DNA of 64,000 nucleotides, taken from Candidatus Cacconaster equi (GTDB lineage: Bacteria; Bacteroidota; Bacteroidia; Bacteroidales; UBA932). Shown here piece after piece: positions 1 to 10,142 of this stretch. The notes under the pieces are model-generated. The model had not been told where the DNA came from. It worked only from the letters and a program-made list of their open reading frames with translations, and made no database searches. The position numbers were made by a program, and so were the translations under genes. The number at the start of each line of letters is the position of its first letter. Position 1 is the stretch's first letter. Location: the NCBI GenBank assembly GCA_018065895.1, contig JAGHSK010000015.1, forward strand, positions 1 to 64,000. The letters are read 5' to 3'.

Positions 1-110
1 CCCAAAAAACTGGGTTTTGGGTGGAAAAATTGGGTTTCCCGGGGGTTTTTGCCCCCTTTTTGGCTTTTTTTTGGGCAAAACCAGGGTTTCCCCCCCCCCC
101 CGATCTGCCA
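1..110. other. Low-complexity homopolymer-rich contig end, probable sequencing/assembly artefact
   Basis: Runs such as AAAAAA, GGGGG, TTTTTTTT and C12 with repeated 'TGGGTTT' texture, unlike the rest of the window; located at window edge. Confidence 0.7.
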
Positions 111-293
111 CAAAAAGCTTGCATTCTGTGGCAATTCGCGCGGGCAGGCTGCGTTTGAGGCTCAAGGTTTTGTTGAACTGACGCCTTCAATGACGGAGGC
201 ACCTCTGCGAAGCTATAAGGAAAGGAGGGAACTCCAGTGCAGTGGCCTCTGCGGCTTAACTGTGGAACATGGCATCTTTCAAGGAAATTATAC

Positions 294-301
294 TATATTT
301 G
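294..301 (+). promoter_or_regulatory. Bacteroidetes-type -7 element TATATTTG upstream of ABC transporter gene
   Basis: Matches TAnnTTTG, about 20 nt before ATG at 322; -33 element weak. Confidence 0.45.
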
Positions 302-321
302 TAAGTTAAAGCCGCTGAAAC

Positions 322-2148
322 ATGAAGTTGTTCAGGAGAATATTGTCTTATGCCCGGCCGCTGAGCCGATATTGGCCGCCATATCTGGTGCTGTCGATAT
401 TCTCCCTTATATTCGGTGTCATCAACTATGCGCTTCTCGGTCCGCTACTGACAGTGCTTTTTGACAGCAATGCTGCCGGAGCCAGCATCTCCAGACCGGA
501 ATTCCAGATGACCCTGGACTATTTCACCAGCGCCTTCAAGTGGTACCTCTCTGATATAATCGGCCGGGGAGGAATCGTCAAGGGCCTCCTTTTCGTGTGC
601 CTGGCAATCGTGCTCACCTGTTTCGTCACAGACCTTTGCAGATACCTTTCACAAAGAATTCTTGTCAGTGTAAAGACCACACTGATGAAGAACCTGCGCA
701 AAGAACTGTACGACAAAATACTCTCCCTGGATATCGGTTATTTCAACGAAAGGAGAAAAGGCGATATCCTGTCGAGTGTCTCCAATGATGTGAATGAGGT
801 GCAAAACAGTGTTACAGGCAGTTTTCACGTATTTTTCAGAGAACCCATACTGGTCGCCGGATTCCTCGGAATGCTCTTCTACATGTCTCCGCGTCTGACC
901 GCGGTTTCCCTCGTCGCACTTCCTGTGTCGGCAGTATTCGTCACCAGGCTGACGAGAAAGATGAGAGCCGGATCCAAGGAGACACAGACATTGATGGGAC
1001 AGATAATAAGTCACTTCGATGAGGCCGTTTCAGGCTCCCGCATCATACGCGCGTTCAATGCACGAAAATATATGGAGAAGTCGTTCGAAAAGACGAATGA
1101 CCTTCATCGCAGAGCTTCAAGAGCTGTTTTCAACAGACAGGAACTCGCATCTCCGACATCGGAATTCCTCGGTATCACCATTGCCGCGACAGTCCTCTTC
1201 TATGGCGGATGGCTCAACATACACGGCAATCTCGGAATGACCTGGCAACAGTTTGTGGTGTACATAATGTTCTACTGGAAGGTGCTGGAGCCGGCAAAGG
1301 CGATAGCCAATTCATACGCCACAATGCAGAAGGGGCTTGTATCTGCGGAAAGGGTTTTCGCGATAATCGACGCGCCACGGAAAATCGTATCCGGCAGCGA
1401 ACCTGTACCACCGTTCGCAGGTGAGATAGAATTTGATCACGTAACCTTCTCATATTCCGGAGAACCGGTCCTCAAGGATGTGTCATTCAGACTTCCAAAA
1501 GGAAAGACAGTCGCCATCGTGGGCCCATCAGGGGCGGGGAAGTCAACAATCGCAGACCTTATCCCTCGCTTCTGGGACGTTGACGGGGGCTCCATCAGAA
1601 TTGACGGGAGGGACCTCCGCAGTGTGAATCTTCAGGACCTGGCGGCACAACTCGGTATCGTTACACAGGAGACAATACTCTTCAACGACACGGTTTACAA
1701 CAATATAGCATTCGGCGTGGAAAATGCGACGCTTCAACAGGTGATTGCGGCGGCAAAGAGTGCAAACGCCCACGAATTCATCTCCCGTATGCCGGACGGG
1801 TACGACACGAACATAGGCGATCGGGGTACAAAACTCTCCGGGGGTGAGAGACAGCGTATCGCCATAGCGCGCGCCGTGCTCAAGAATCCGCCGATACTCA
1901 TCCTCGATGAGGCAACGTCCGCACTGGATACGGAGAACGAAAGGCTGGTGCAGGAGGCGATAGGAAGGCTCATGGAAAACCGCACATCCCTGGTGATAGC
2001 ACACAGACTCTCCACAATACGTTACGCTGATGAGATTATCGTTCTCAAATCAGGTACGATTGTTGAGAGGGGAACACACGAACAATTGTTGTCAAGGAAC
2101 GGACTATATTCGTATCTTTGCGCCCTACAGGATAAGAGCTGCGTATGA
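322..2148 (+). CDS. ABC transporter, MsbA-like (permease + ATPase)
   Basis: 608 aa; TM N-terminal half, Walker A GPSGAGKST, signature LSGGERQRIAIARA, Walker B ILILDEATSALD. Confidence 0.93.
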   Translation: MKLFRRILSYARPLSRYWPPYLVLSIFSLIFGVINYALLGPLLTVLFDSNAAGASISRPEFQMTLDYFTSAFKWYLSDIIGRGGIVKGLLFVCLAIVLTCFVTDLCRYLSQRILVSVKTTLMKNLRKELYDKILSLDIGYFNERRKGDILSSVSNDVNEVQNSVTGSFHVFFREPILVAGFLGMLFYMSPRLTAVSLVALPVSAVFVTRLTRKMRAGSKETQTLMGQIISHFDEAVSGSRIIRAFNARKYMEKSFEKTNDLHRRASRAVFNRQELASPTSEFLGITIAATVLFYGGWLNIHGNLGMTWQQFVVYIMFYWKVLEPAKAIANSYATMQKGLVSAERVFAIIDAPRKIVSGSEPVPPFAGEIEFDHVTFSYSGEPVLKDVSFRLPKGKTVAIVGPSGAGKSTIADLIPRFWDVDGGSIRIDGRDLRSVNLQDLAAQLGIVTQETILFNDTVYNNIAFGVENATLQQVIAAAKSANAHEFISRMPDGYDTNIGDRGTKLSGGERQRIAIARAVLKNPPILILDEATSALDTENERLVQEAIGRLMENRTSLVIAHRLSTIRYADEIIVLKSGTIVERGTHEQLLSRNGLYSYLCALQDKSCV

Positions 2149-3821
2149 AAAGTTTCTTCAAGAAGCCGAAATCTTTCAACGAGATGGTTGAAGCAAGTGT
2201 CAGGCATAACTGGGACAGGCCTGCGCTGCGCAACTATGGCCAGACCCCGATGACATATGGGGAATTGGCGGTGAAAATCGCGGAACTTCATATTTTCTTT
2301 GAGTCCTGTGGAGTAAAGAAGGGAGAAAAAATCGCGATATGTTCGAAAAACCAGGCGAACTGGGCGGTTGTCATGCTGGCGGTGATGACATACGGAGCGG
2401 TGGCGGTACCCATTCTCCACGAATTCAAGCCGGCAAATATCCGTCATCTTCTGGCCCATTCCGAAGTGAAACTGTTTTTTGTCGGGGATGTGATATGGGA
2501 CAGAATGACAGAAGTCGATCTGGACGTTGAGGTGGTTGTGAATCTCACGAATTTCGAGGTTTTACAGTCAAAATTTCCTGAACCTGCCGGAATTCTCCGC
2601 CGGATGGATGAACTTATGAGAAACAAGTATCCTGCAGGATTCGGTCAGAACGACGTGTCATACTACAGGGACGAACCTGAGGAACTCGCCCTGATCAACT
2701 ATACTTCGGGAACCTCCGGATTCTCCAAGGGAGTCATGCTGCCATACAGGTCGCTGCTGTCCAACGTTCTTTTTGCCGCCGAGGCTGAACCGCAGATGAA
2801 CAACCTTTCAAAGACGGTGTCGATGCTACCTTCCGCCCATATGTACGGAATGCTTTTCGAACTTCTTTTCGAGATCACGATCGGTGCGGAGGTGGTATTC
2901 CTGACGCGTCTGCCAAGCCCTAAGGTGATACTTGCCGCATTGGCGGAAATCAAGCCGTCGGTAATAATAGCGGTGCCGATGATAATTGAGAAGATCTACA
3001 AGCAGATGCTCCTGCCGTTCATAAGCAGGGGAAGCATCAAGATGCTTCTCAACCTGCCGGTGATAGACCAGATGGTGGAGAAGAATATCCAGCAGAGGCT
3101 CATACAGGCATTCGGTGGCGCTTTCAATGAGGTGATAATAGGAGGGGCCGCATTCAACAGGGAGGCGGAGGCCTTTCTGCGCAGAATCAAATTCCCCTTC
3201 ACGATAGGCTACGGAATGACGGAGTGCGGACCGATCATTACTTATGCGCCGCACGAAAAGACGAAGCTCTATTCCTGTGGAAAGGTCGTTCCGCGGATGG
3301 AACTCAAGATAGATTCCGAAGACCAGTACAATGTTCCCGGGGAGATTCTTGTCAGGGGAGACAACGTTTTTACCGGATATTACAGGAATGAGGATGCAAC
3401 TGCCGCTGCTTTTGATGACAAAGGGTGGTTCCATACCGGTGATATGGGGGTCGTGGATGAAGACGGGTACCTGTATATCAAGGGCAGGTGCAAGAGCATG
3501 ATTCTCGGGGCATCGGGCCAGAATATCTATCCTGAGGAGATTGAAAGCATCCTCAACAATATGCCTTTTGTCAAGGAGTCTCTGGTAGTGGACGAAAATG
3601 ACAAGCTGGTGGCGCTGATCTTCCCTGATCTGGAGCAGATAGAGGAGGCCGGAATCTCGCAGGCGCAGTTGTTGGGCAAGATCAATGAGAGCATAGCCCT
3701 TGCAAATCTGGAGCTCCCGCAGTACTGCAAGATATCATCGGTGGAGATTTTTCCGGAAGAGTTTGAGAAGACACCGAAGAAGAGTATCAAGAGATACCTG
3801 TACCAAAGAAACAAGCGATAA
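2145..3821 (+). CDS. AMP-dependent (long-chain fatty acid) acyl-CoA synthetase/ligase
   Basis: 558 aa; INYTSGTSGFSKGVML, IGYGMTECGP, WFHTGDMGVVDEDGYLYIKGR motifs; overlaps previous stop by 4 nt. Confidence 0.92.
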   Translation: MKSFFKKPKSFNEMVEASVRHNWDRPALRNYGQTPMTYGELAVKIAELHIFFESCGVKKGEKIAICSKNQANWAVVMLAVMTYGAVAVPILHEFKPANIRHLLAHSEVKLFFVGDVIWDRMTEVDLDVEVVVNLTNFEVLQSKFPEPAGILRRMDELMRNKYPAGFGQNDVSYYRDEPEELALINYTSGTSGFSKGVMLPYRSLLSNVLFAAEAEPQMNNLSKTVSMLPSAHMYGMLFELLFEITIGAEVVFLTRLPSPKVILAALAEIKPSVIIAVPMIIEKIYKQMLLPFISRGSIKMLLNLPVIDQMVEKNIQQRLIQAFGGAFNEVIIGGAAFNREAEAFLRRIKFPFTIGYGMTECGPIITYAPHEKTKLYSCGKVVPRMELKIDSEDQYNVPGEILVRGDNVFTGYYRNEDATAAAFDDKGWFHTGDMGVVDEDGYLYIKGRCKSMILGASGQNIYPEEIESILNNMPFVKESLVVDENDKLVALIFPDLEQIEEAGISQAQLLGKINESIALANLELPQYCKISSVEIFPEEFEKTPKKSIKRYLYQRNKR

Positions 3822-3823
3822 TT

Positions 3824-4243
3824 ATGGATAAGGACAGCAAATTTGACGAAAGTTACCTCGAGATGGCTGCAGTATGGGCGAAGAATTCATACTGCCAGCG
3901 CCGTAAGGTGGGAGCCATCATCGTAAAGGACAGAATGATAATCTCCGACGGCTACAACGGAACCCCTGCCGGGTTTGAGAATGTGTGTGAGGATGAAAAC
4001 GGCGCTACGAAGCCGTATGTCCTCCACGCCGAGGCCAACGCCATCACCAAAGTGGCGAAGAGCGGGAACAGCTCGCTTGGGGCTACCTTGTATGTAACCG
4101 CTTCGCCTTGTATGGAGTGTGCAAAACTCATCATCCAGGCAGGTATCAAACGTGTGGTTTACAGTGAGGAATATCGTATCGCGGATGGGCTGGACCTGCT
4201 CAGACGCGCAGGAGTTGAGGTCGTGAAATTTGAGAAGAAGTGA
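3824..4243 (+). CDS. deoxycytidylate (dCMP) deaminase family
   Basis: 139 aa; HAEANAI and SPCMECAKLI zinc motifs. Confidence 0.9.
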   Translation: MDKDSKFDESYLEMAAVWAKNSYCQRRKVGAIIVKDRMIISDGYNGTPAGFENVCEDENGATKPYVLHAEANAITKVAKSGNSSLGATLYVTASPCMECAKLIIQAGIKRVVYSEEYRIADGLDLLRRAGVEVVKFEKK

Positions 4244-4244
4244 G

Positions 4245-5843
4245 ATGGACCAGCAGAAACTGAGCAAATATCTGATTTACTTCCTTTGGATTCTGGCGAT
4301 CGTGATGGGAATATTCGCCATTGAATCATTAAGGGGACAAAAAGCCGGAAAGATAGACATTCCCGATTCGGATTGGGCCAAGTTGATGCTTGTTCTAGGC
4401 GAGGTGGACAAGGATTATGTGGAGACGGTGGACCATGCCGCACTGACCGAGAAGGTTCTTCCCCTGATAATGTCCGAACTTGACCCTCATTCGGTATATC
4501 TTCCTCCGGAGGATTTGAAAGCTGCTGACGAGGATCTTCAGGGCGGCTTTGACGGAATAGGGGTGATGTTCAATATGCCGGAGGATACGGCTGTCGTGAC
4601 CAACGTGATTTCCGGCGGTCCTTCAGAGCGGGCGGGCCTCATCTCAGGTGACCGCATAGTGTCTGTGGAGGGCAGGAACATAGCGGGAGTCAAGTTCCCG
4701 CAGGATTCGGTGGTGCGTCTTCTCAAAGGAAAGCGCGGAACGAAAGTGAATGTCGGAATATGCCGTCCAGGAGAAGCGAAGCAGCTGTCGTTCAAGATTG
4801 TACGCGATGCTATACCTGTCAGGAGCGTGGATGCGTCATTCATGCTCAACGACACTACAGGCTATGTGAAACTTGAGAAATTCGCAAGAACTTCATACAA
4901 CGAATTCCTGAAAGCCGTTGCACAGCTGCGCGAAAGCGGGATGAAGCGTATGATCTTCGACCTCCGCGGCAACAGTGGGGGATATCTTGACCAGGCGCTG
5001 ATGCTGTGCAATGAGTTTCTTGACAAGGGAGACCTTGTAGTGTATATGGAAGGACGCAACAGAAAACGCCAGGACATGTATGCGGATGGCCGTGGCACCT
5101 GCCGTGACATCGACCTTGCGGTTCTGATTGACGAGGGCTCTGCTTCATCAAGTGAGATCTTCGCGGGCGCCATTCAGGACAACGACCGCGGAACCATCTA
5201 CGGGCTGCGCTCTTTCGGAAAGGGACTGGTACAGGAACCGCGTTATTTCTCCGACGGATCGGGCATCAGGCTTACCGTTGCAAGATATTACACTCCTTCA
5301 GGACGTTGCATACAGAAGCCATACGAGGATTATGGACAGAGTCATTACGACGACATCCTCGCACGATATGCGAGCGGCGAGATGATGAGCGTGGACAGCA
5401 TAAAAGTCAATGATTCCCTCAAGTTCAAGACTTTGAAAAAGGGAAGAACCGTCTATGGCGGAGGTGGAATCATCCCTGATGTTTTCGTGCCTCTCGATAC
5501 CACCGGGGTAAGCGAGTATCTTGTAAAGTGCAACAGGCAGAGTATGCAGGTGAAGTATGCGAACGTCTTCTCGGACAACCACAGGAACCAGATGCGCAAC
5601 ATCAGGGACATGGACTCTCTCAACCGTTTTCTTGATGGGTTCGACTTCAAGAGCGGATTCATCCGTTTCACTTCGGATGCCGGCATAGTGCCTTCCGATG
5701 AGGAGTGGGAGATCTCGGGAGATATCATCCTCACTCAGGTCAAAGCGCTTATCGCAAGATATACTCCATTGGATGACAACGGGTTCTATCCTATTTATCT
5801 TACCATCGACAAGACGGTTGACGCAGCTCTGAAACAAAATTGA
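4245..5843 (+). CDS. S41 family C-terminal processing peptidase with PDZ domain
   Basis: MDQQKLSKY start inside ORF 4230-5843; GSASSSEIFAGA...GLRSFGKGLVQ Ser/Lys catalytic motifs; N-terminal TM. Confidence 0.92.
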   Translation: MDQQKLSKYLIYFLWILAIVMGIFAIESLRGQKAGKIDIPDSDWAKLMLVLGEVDKDYVETVDHAALTEKVLPLIMSELDPHSVYLPPEDLKAADEDLQGGFDGIGVMFNMPEDTAVVTNVISGGPSERAGLISGDRIVSVEGRNIAGVKFPQDSVVRLLKGKRGTKVNVGICRPGEAKQLSFKIVRDAIPVRSVDASFMLNDTTGYVKLEKFARTSYNEFLKAVAQLRESGMKRMIFDLRGNSGGYLDQALMLCNEFLDKGDLVVYMEGRNRKRQDMYADGRGTCRDIDLAVLIDEGSASSSEIFAGAIQDNDRGTIYGLRSFGKGLVQEPRYFSDGSGIRLTVARYYTPSGRCIQKPYEDYGQSHYDDILARYASGEMMSVDSIKVNDSLKFKTLKKGRTVYGGGGIIPDVFVPLDTTGVSEYLVKCNRQSMQVKYANVFSDNHRNQMRNIRDMDSLNRFLDGFDFKSGFIRFTSDAGIVPSDEEWEISGDIILTQVKALIARYTPLDDNGFYPIYLTIDKTVDAALKQN

Positions 5844-5908
5844 GAATCTGCTGAAACTTTTTGACTTTTCTTGCGTATAATAATTGTTTTTGTCGCAATC
5901 GAAAAAAT

Positions 5909-6958
5909 ATGAAATTATCACAATTCGGCTTTGAACTGCCGACTGAGCTAATAGCGAAATACCCGAGTGAATACAGGGATGAGTGTCGCCTTATGGTACT
6001 TCACAAGGACACGGGTGAAATCGAACATAAAATCTTCAAGGATATCATAAACTATGTCAAGCCCCACGACCTTTTCGTGTTCAACGATGCGAAGGTCTTT
6101 CCTGCACGCCTCAAGGGCAATAAGGAGAAGACAGGGGCGGAGATCGAAGTGTTCCTTCTGAGAGAGCTCAACAGCGAGCAGCGCCTGTGGGATGTCCTCG
6201 TGGATCCCGCACGCAAAATCCGCATAGGCAACAAGCTCTATTTCGGTGAGAATGATTCTCTTGTGGCCGAAGTTATAGACAACACCACTTCACGTGGCCG
6301 TACCCTCCGTTTCCTGTTTGACGGAAGTTATGAGGAATTCCGGCAGACACTCTATCAGATGGGCTCCCTGCCTGTTCCCAAATGGATCCGCCCGGAGGCT
6401 GAAGAAATTGACAAGGAACGCTTCCAGACCATTTTCGCCAAGAACGAAGGGGCTGTGGCAACACCTGCCGCCGGATTGCATTTCAGCAAAATCCTCTTCA
6501 AAAAGATGGAGGTTAATGACGTGGGCACTGCTTTCCTGACGGTTTATATGGGAAATGCCCATTTCCACAATGTCGACGTAGAGGATCTCTCGAAACACAA
6601 GATGGATTCCGAACAGATGGAGATCTCCGAGGAAACGGCAGCCAAGGTCAACAACGCCAAACGTAATGGGAACAAGGTCATTGCAGTCGGAGTTACAGTA
6701 GTCCGCGCATTGGAAACCTACGTCACCACCACCAATGAGATCAGGGCGTTTGACGGATGGACAAATAAATTCATCTTTCCTCCATACAAGTTTTCAATTC
6801 CTGACGCAATGGTCACCAATTTCCATCTCCCGCACAGCACGATGCTGATGAACGTGGCTGCGTTCGGCGGTTATGAAAACGTGATGAGAGCCTACAAGGA
6901 GGCGCTTGAGCAGGGATATCAGTTTGGGACATACGGAGATGCGATGCTGATTATATAG
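5909..6958 (+). CDS. queA: S-adenosylmethionine:tRNA ribosyltransferase-isomerase
   Basis: Start at [53 protein letters not shown] motifs. Confidence 0.95.
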   Translation: MKLSQFGFELPTELIAKYPSEYRDECRLMVLHKDTGEIEHKIFKDIINYVKPHDLFVFNDAKVFPARLKGNKEKTGAEIEVFLLRELNSEQRLWDVLVDPARKIRIGNKLYFGENDSLVAEVIDNTTSRGRTLRFLFDGSYEEFRQTLYQMGSLPVPKWIRPEAEEIDKERFQTIFAKNEGAVATPAAGLHFSKILFKKMEVNDVGTAFLTVYMGNAHFHNVDVEDLSKHKMDSEQMEISEETAAKVNNAKRNGNKVIAVGVTVVRALETYVTTTNEIRAFDGWTNKFIFPPYKFSIPDAMVTNFHLPHSTMLMNVAAFGGYENVMRAYKEALEQGYQFGTYGDAMLII

Positions 6959-6988
6959 CGGTTATACACTCGTCTCCGATTCTGAGTG

Positions 6989-7033
6989 CATACTCCATAT
7001 TTTTGCGGCAAAAAGGCAAAGATATGGAGTATG
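6989..7033. repeat. 12-bp perfect inverted repeat CATACTCCATAT / ATATGGAGTATG spanning dprA start codon
   Basis: Left arm 6989-7000, right arm 7022-7033; ATG at 7024-7026 lies in right arm; candidate -7 TATTTTTG 6998-7005 overlaps left arm. Confidence 0.85.
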
Positions 7034-8130
7034 ACTTTTATGTGCACCTTGCGGCCTTGAGCCGGATCTTCTGCGACAAATGTGCCGATGGACGCAGATT
7101 GATCGGAATGTTCGGCAATATCTCTGAAATATTCACGCTCAGTGGCAAGGATCTCAGGTCCATCATGCCGGGAGCGGAGAAAATCATCGGGCAGCTGACA
7201 GACCGTTCCATATTGGATTGGGCTGAAAAGGAGGTGAAGTGGGCCGAAAGTCAGGGGGTGCGGTTGCTGTATGTGGATGAACCGGGATATCCCTACAGAT
7301 TGAGGGAGTGTGAAGATGCTCCGCTTATGCTTTACTGCAAGGGGAAGGCCGACCTTGACAGGGAACACGTCCTTGCAGTGGTGGGGACACGCCGTGCTAC
7401 CTACTATGGCCGCACGTTTTGCCGTTCCGTCATAGAGGATCTCGCTGCTTGTGGGGTGAACCCTTTGATAGCCAGCGGACTGGCTCTTGGGATAGACGGA
7501 TGCGCCCATCAGGCGGCACTTGATTCGGGGCTTGAAACGGTTGCTGTCCTTCCTTGCGCCCTCGATACGGTTTATCCAGGCAGGCATCGGGAACTTGCTG
7601 AAGCAATCGCTCAAAACGGGGCTCTGTTGAGCGATTTTTCGAGAGGCACTCCGATAATGGCGCACACCTTCATACGCCGCAACAGGATAATAGCAGGTCT
7701 GGCGGATGCCGTGCTTCTGGCTGAATCATTCAAGCCAGGAGGCGGTCTGATAACGGCTTCTTTGGCAAATTCATACAGCAGGGAGGTGTTTGCGGTGCCA
7801 GGTCGCAACACGGATGAATCGTTTGTGGGATGCAACAGCCTGATTGCAAAGAACGAGGCTGCACTGGTTGATTCCGCCGACACGCTGGCGAGGGCCATGG
7901 GCTGGATGCCACAGAAGAAAAAGGTGCGTCAGAATACACTCTTTGATGATCTGGATTCCGAACCGAAGAAAAGAATAGCACAGGCTTTGAGACAACGCTC
8001 GCCACAATCCGTGGAGGAACTTTTTCTCATCTCCGGTGTCCGGAAAGAGGATTTTGCCTCAATCCTGCTTGAGATGGAGCTCGCCGGAGTTGTCACCGGG
8101 GTGGGAGGGGGCAGATACGGACTACGCTGA
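7024..8130 (+). CDS. dprA: DNA processing protein DprA/Smf
   Basis: VVGTRRATYYGR, SGLALGIDGCAHQAAL, ALPCALD-like Rossmann motifs; C-terminal winged-helix-like region; start at MEYDFYVHLAAL. Confidence 0.94.
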   Translation: MEYDFYVHLAALSRIFCDKCADGRRLIGMFGNISEIFTLSGKDLRSIMPGAEKIIGQLTDRSILDWAEKEVKWAESQGVRLLYVDEPGYPYRLRECEDAPLMLYCKGKADLDREHVLAVVGTRRATYYGRTFCRSVIEDLAACGVNPLIASGLALGIDGCAHQAALDSGLETVAVLPCALDTVYPGRHRELAEAIAQNGALLSDFSRGTPIMAHTFIRRNRIIAGLADAVLLAESFKPGGGLITASLANSYSREVFAVPGRNTDESFVGCNSLIAKNEAALVDSADTLARAMGWMPQKKKVRQNTLFDDLDSEPKKRIAQALRQRSPQSVEELFLISGVRKEDFASILLEMELAGVVTGVGGGRYGLR

Positions 8131-8170
8131 ATCAATGGGGTGAAACAGGGTGTTCAATCGTTTATTTTCT

Positions 8171-8178
8171 TATATTTG
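8171..8178 (+). promoter_or_regulatory. -7 element TATATTTG upstream of tatD-family gene
   Basis: TAnnTTTG match 24 nt before ATG 8202; -33 weak. Confidence 0.45.
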
Positions 8179-8201
8179 TATATTTATACAGAGGCAATCC
8201 G

Positions 8202-8981
8202 ATGATTGAGCTGATTGATACCCACTGTCACATTTATGACGAGGCTTTCGCGCAGGATTTCGAACAGGTGGTCGGAAGAGCGAAAGAGTCCGGGATATGC
8301 GCCTGTGTGATGCCCGGAATCGACAGCGCGACACAGGGCTCGGTCAACAGTACGGCTGACCTTCTGGATGGTTTCGCCTTCCCTTGCATCGGGTTGCATC
8401 CCACTTCTGTGGCTGAAAACTGGAGGGATGAATTGGATTTCGTCAAGAAGCATCTGTCGGACAGGAGGTATTATGCCATAGGGGAGATTGGCCTTGACGA
8501 ATATTGGTCGAAGGACTTTGTACGCGAGCAGATTTTTGTCTGCGAAGAGCAGATTGCATTGGCCGCAGAAGCCGGACTCCCGGTAATAATCCATTTGCGG
8601 GAGGCTACTGACGATTTCTTCAGGGTTCTGGATGACCTCAGGGGAGTTGAGTTCAGTGGAGTCATGCATGCTTTCTCGGGAAGTTACGAAACCTACCGGA
8701 GGCTGCTTTCCAAGGCTGATTTCAAGTTCGGAATAGGCGGTGTTTCAACCTATAAGAATGCCGGTGTGGCCACTGCTCTCGAAAAGATGTCTCTGGATGA
8801 TCTCGTTCTGGAAACGGACTGCCCCTGGCTGACTCCGGTTCCCTTCAGAGGACATCGCAATGAGCCCGCTTATGTGAGGTACGTGGCTGATAAAATTGCT
8901 TTGATAAAAAACGTCACAGCGGAGGATGTGGCATCTGCAACGTCTGCAAATGCGCGCTCCCTGTTCAAATTACCATATTGA
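8202..8981 (+). CDS. TatD family metal-dependent hydrolase
   Basis: DTHCHIYDE, IGEIGLDEY, HLREA, MHAFSGS, ETDCPWLTP motifs. Confidence 0.94.
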   Translation: MIELIDTHCHIYDEAFAQDFEQVVGRAKESGICACVMPGIDSATQGSVNSTADLLDGFAFPCIGLHPTSVAENWRDELDFVKKHLSDRRYYAIGEIGLDEYWSKDFVREQIFVCEEQIALAAEAGLPVIIHLREATDDFFRVLDDLRGVEFSGVMHAFSGSYETYRRLLSKADFKFGIGGVSTYKNAGVATALEKMSLDDLVLETDCPWLTPVPFRGHRNEPAYVRYVADKIALIKNVTAEDVASATSANARSLFKLPY

Positions 8982-10015
8982 TGGAAAGCAGAATTCTTCT
9001 GATTTATACCGGTGGCACCATCGGAATGAAGCAAGATCCGGAGACCTTGCTTCTCAAACCATTCAACTTCAGGCAAATAACTCAAGAGGTTCCGGAATTG
9101 AGAAAATTCGGTTTCCTGATTGACAGTTATTCATTCAATCCCGTGATCGACTCTTCGGACGTAAAACCGGCTTTCTGGGTGCGGCTTGCGGAGCTGATAG
9201 AGTTCAGCTATGATTCGTATGACGGATTTGTGGTTCTCCATGGTACGGATACTATGGCTTATTCTGCCTCCGCGCTGAGCTTCATGCTGGAAAATCTTGA
9301 AAAGCCTGTCATTTTCACAGGAAGTCAGCTTCCTATCGGGATGCTCCGCACCGACGGGAAGGAGAATCTGATTTCCGCCATAGAACTTGCCGCCTCGGTG
9401 GATGCCGACGGCCATCCCTATGTTCCTGAGGTATGCGTCTATTTTGAGAGTCAGCTGTACAGGGGAAACCGTACCGTGAAATACAATGCGGAGAATTTCC
9501 GGGCATTCCGCTCGGCGAATTTCCCTGTTCTGGCGGATGTCGGGATCCACGTCAAATATGATATGGAATATGTGCGCCACCCGAAGATATGGGGCAGGAA
9601 GCTGAAGGTGCACAAGAAACTTGATACAAATGTGGCCGTGCTGAAGATATTCCCCGGAATTACGCCCCAGCATGTCCAGGCGGTGTTGTCCATACCTGGG
9701 CTGAAGGCTGTGATCCTTGAGACTTACGGGTCGGGCAATTCGATGGCGGACAAGTGGTTTCTTGATGCGTTGCACGATTTCACCGTGAACGGTGGGATCG
9801 TTGTGAACGTAACCCAATGTCAGGCTGGCAGTGTGGATATGGCCGCCTATGCCAACGGTGCCGTGCTGAAGGACGCCGGCGTAATCAGCGGTTATGACAT
9901 CACGACCGAATCGGCACTGGCCAAGATGTTCTATCTGCTCGGAAGGTATCGGTCCCCGGATAAAGTCAAAGAAGTGTTCGGCAGAAATCTTAGAGGAGAA
10001 ATTTCAAAAAATTGA
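8981..10015 (+). CDS. ansA: type I L-asparaginase
   Basis: LIYTGGTIGM and LHGTDTMAYSASALSFML motifs. Confidence 0.93.
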   Translation: MESRILLIYTGGTIGMKQDPETLLLKPFNFRQITQEVPELRKFGFLIDSYSFNPVIDSSDVKPAFWVRLAELIEFSYDSYDGFVVLHGTDTMAYSASALSFMLENLEKPVIFTGSQLPIGMLRTDGKENLISAIELAASVDADGHPYVPEVCVYFESQLYRGNRTVKYNAENFRAFRSANFPVLADVGIHVKYDMEYVRHPKIWGRKLKVHKKLDTNVAVLKIFPGITPQHVQAVLSIPGLKAVILETYGSGNSMADKWFLDALHDFTVNGGIVVNVTQCQAGSVDMAAYANGAVLKDAGVISGYDITTESALAKMFYLLGRYRSPDKVKEVFGRNLRGEISKN

Positions 10016-10040
10016 TAGGTATTTCCGAAATTATTACTAA

Positions 10041-10072
10041 ATTGCACGATATTTCGTGTATACATATGTTTG
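10041..10072 (+). promoter_or_regulatory. Promoter for exbB operon: ATTG-N20-TATGTTTG
   Basis: -33-like ATTG 10041-10044, -7 TATGTTTG 10065-10072, ~70 nt upstream of ATG 10143. Confidence 0.6.
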
Positions 10073-10142
10073 TGCGCATCGGAATCGGTTGAAAAAACTA
10101 TAACTATTTTAATACATTGTTTAATAATTAATCAAAAAACTT

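Noticed and set aside
49-309. 86-aa ORF near window start
   Set aside because: Begins in homopolymer artefact sequence, no recognisable domain, and overlaps the promoter region of the ABC transporter gene
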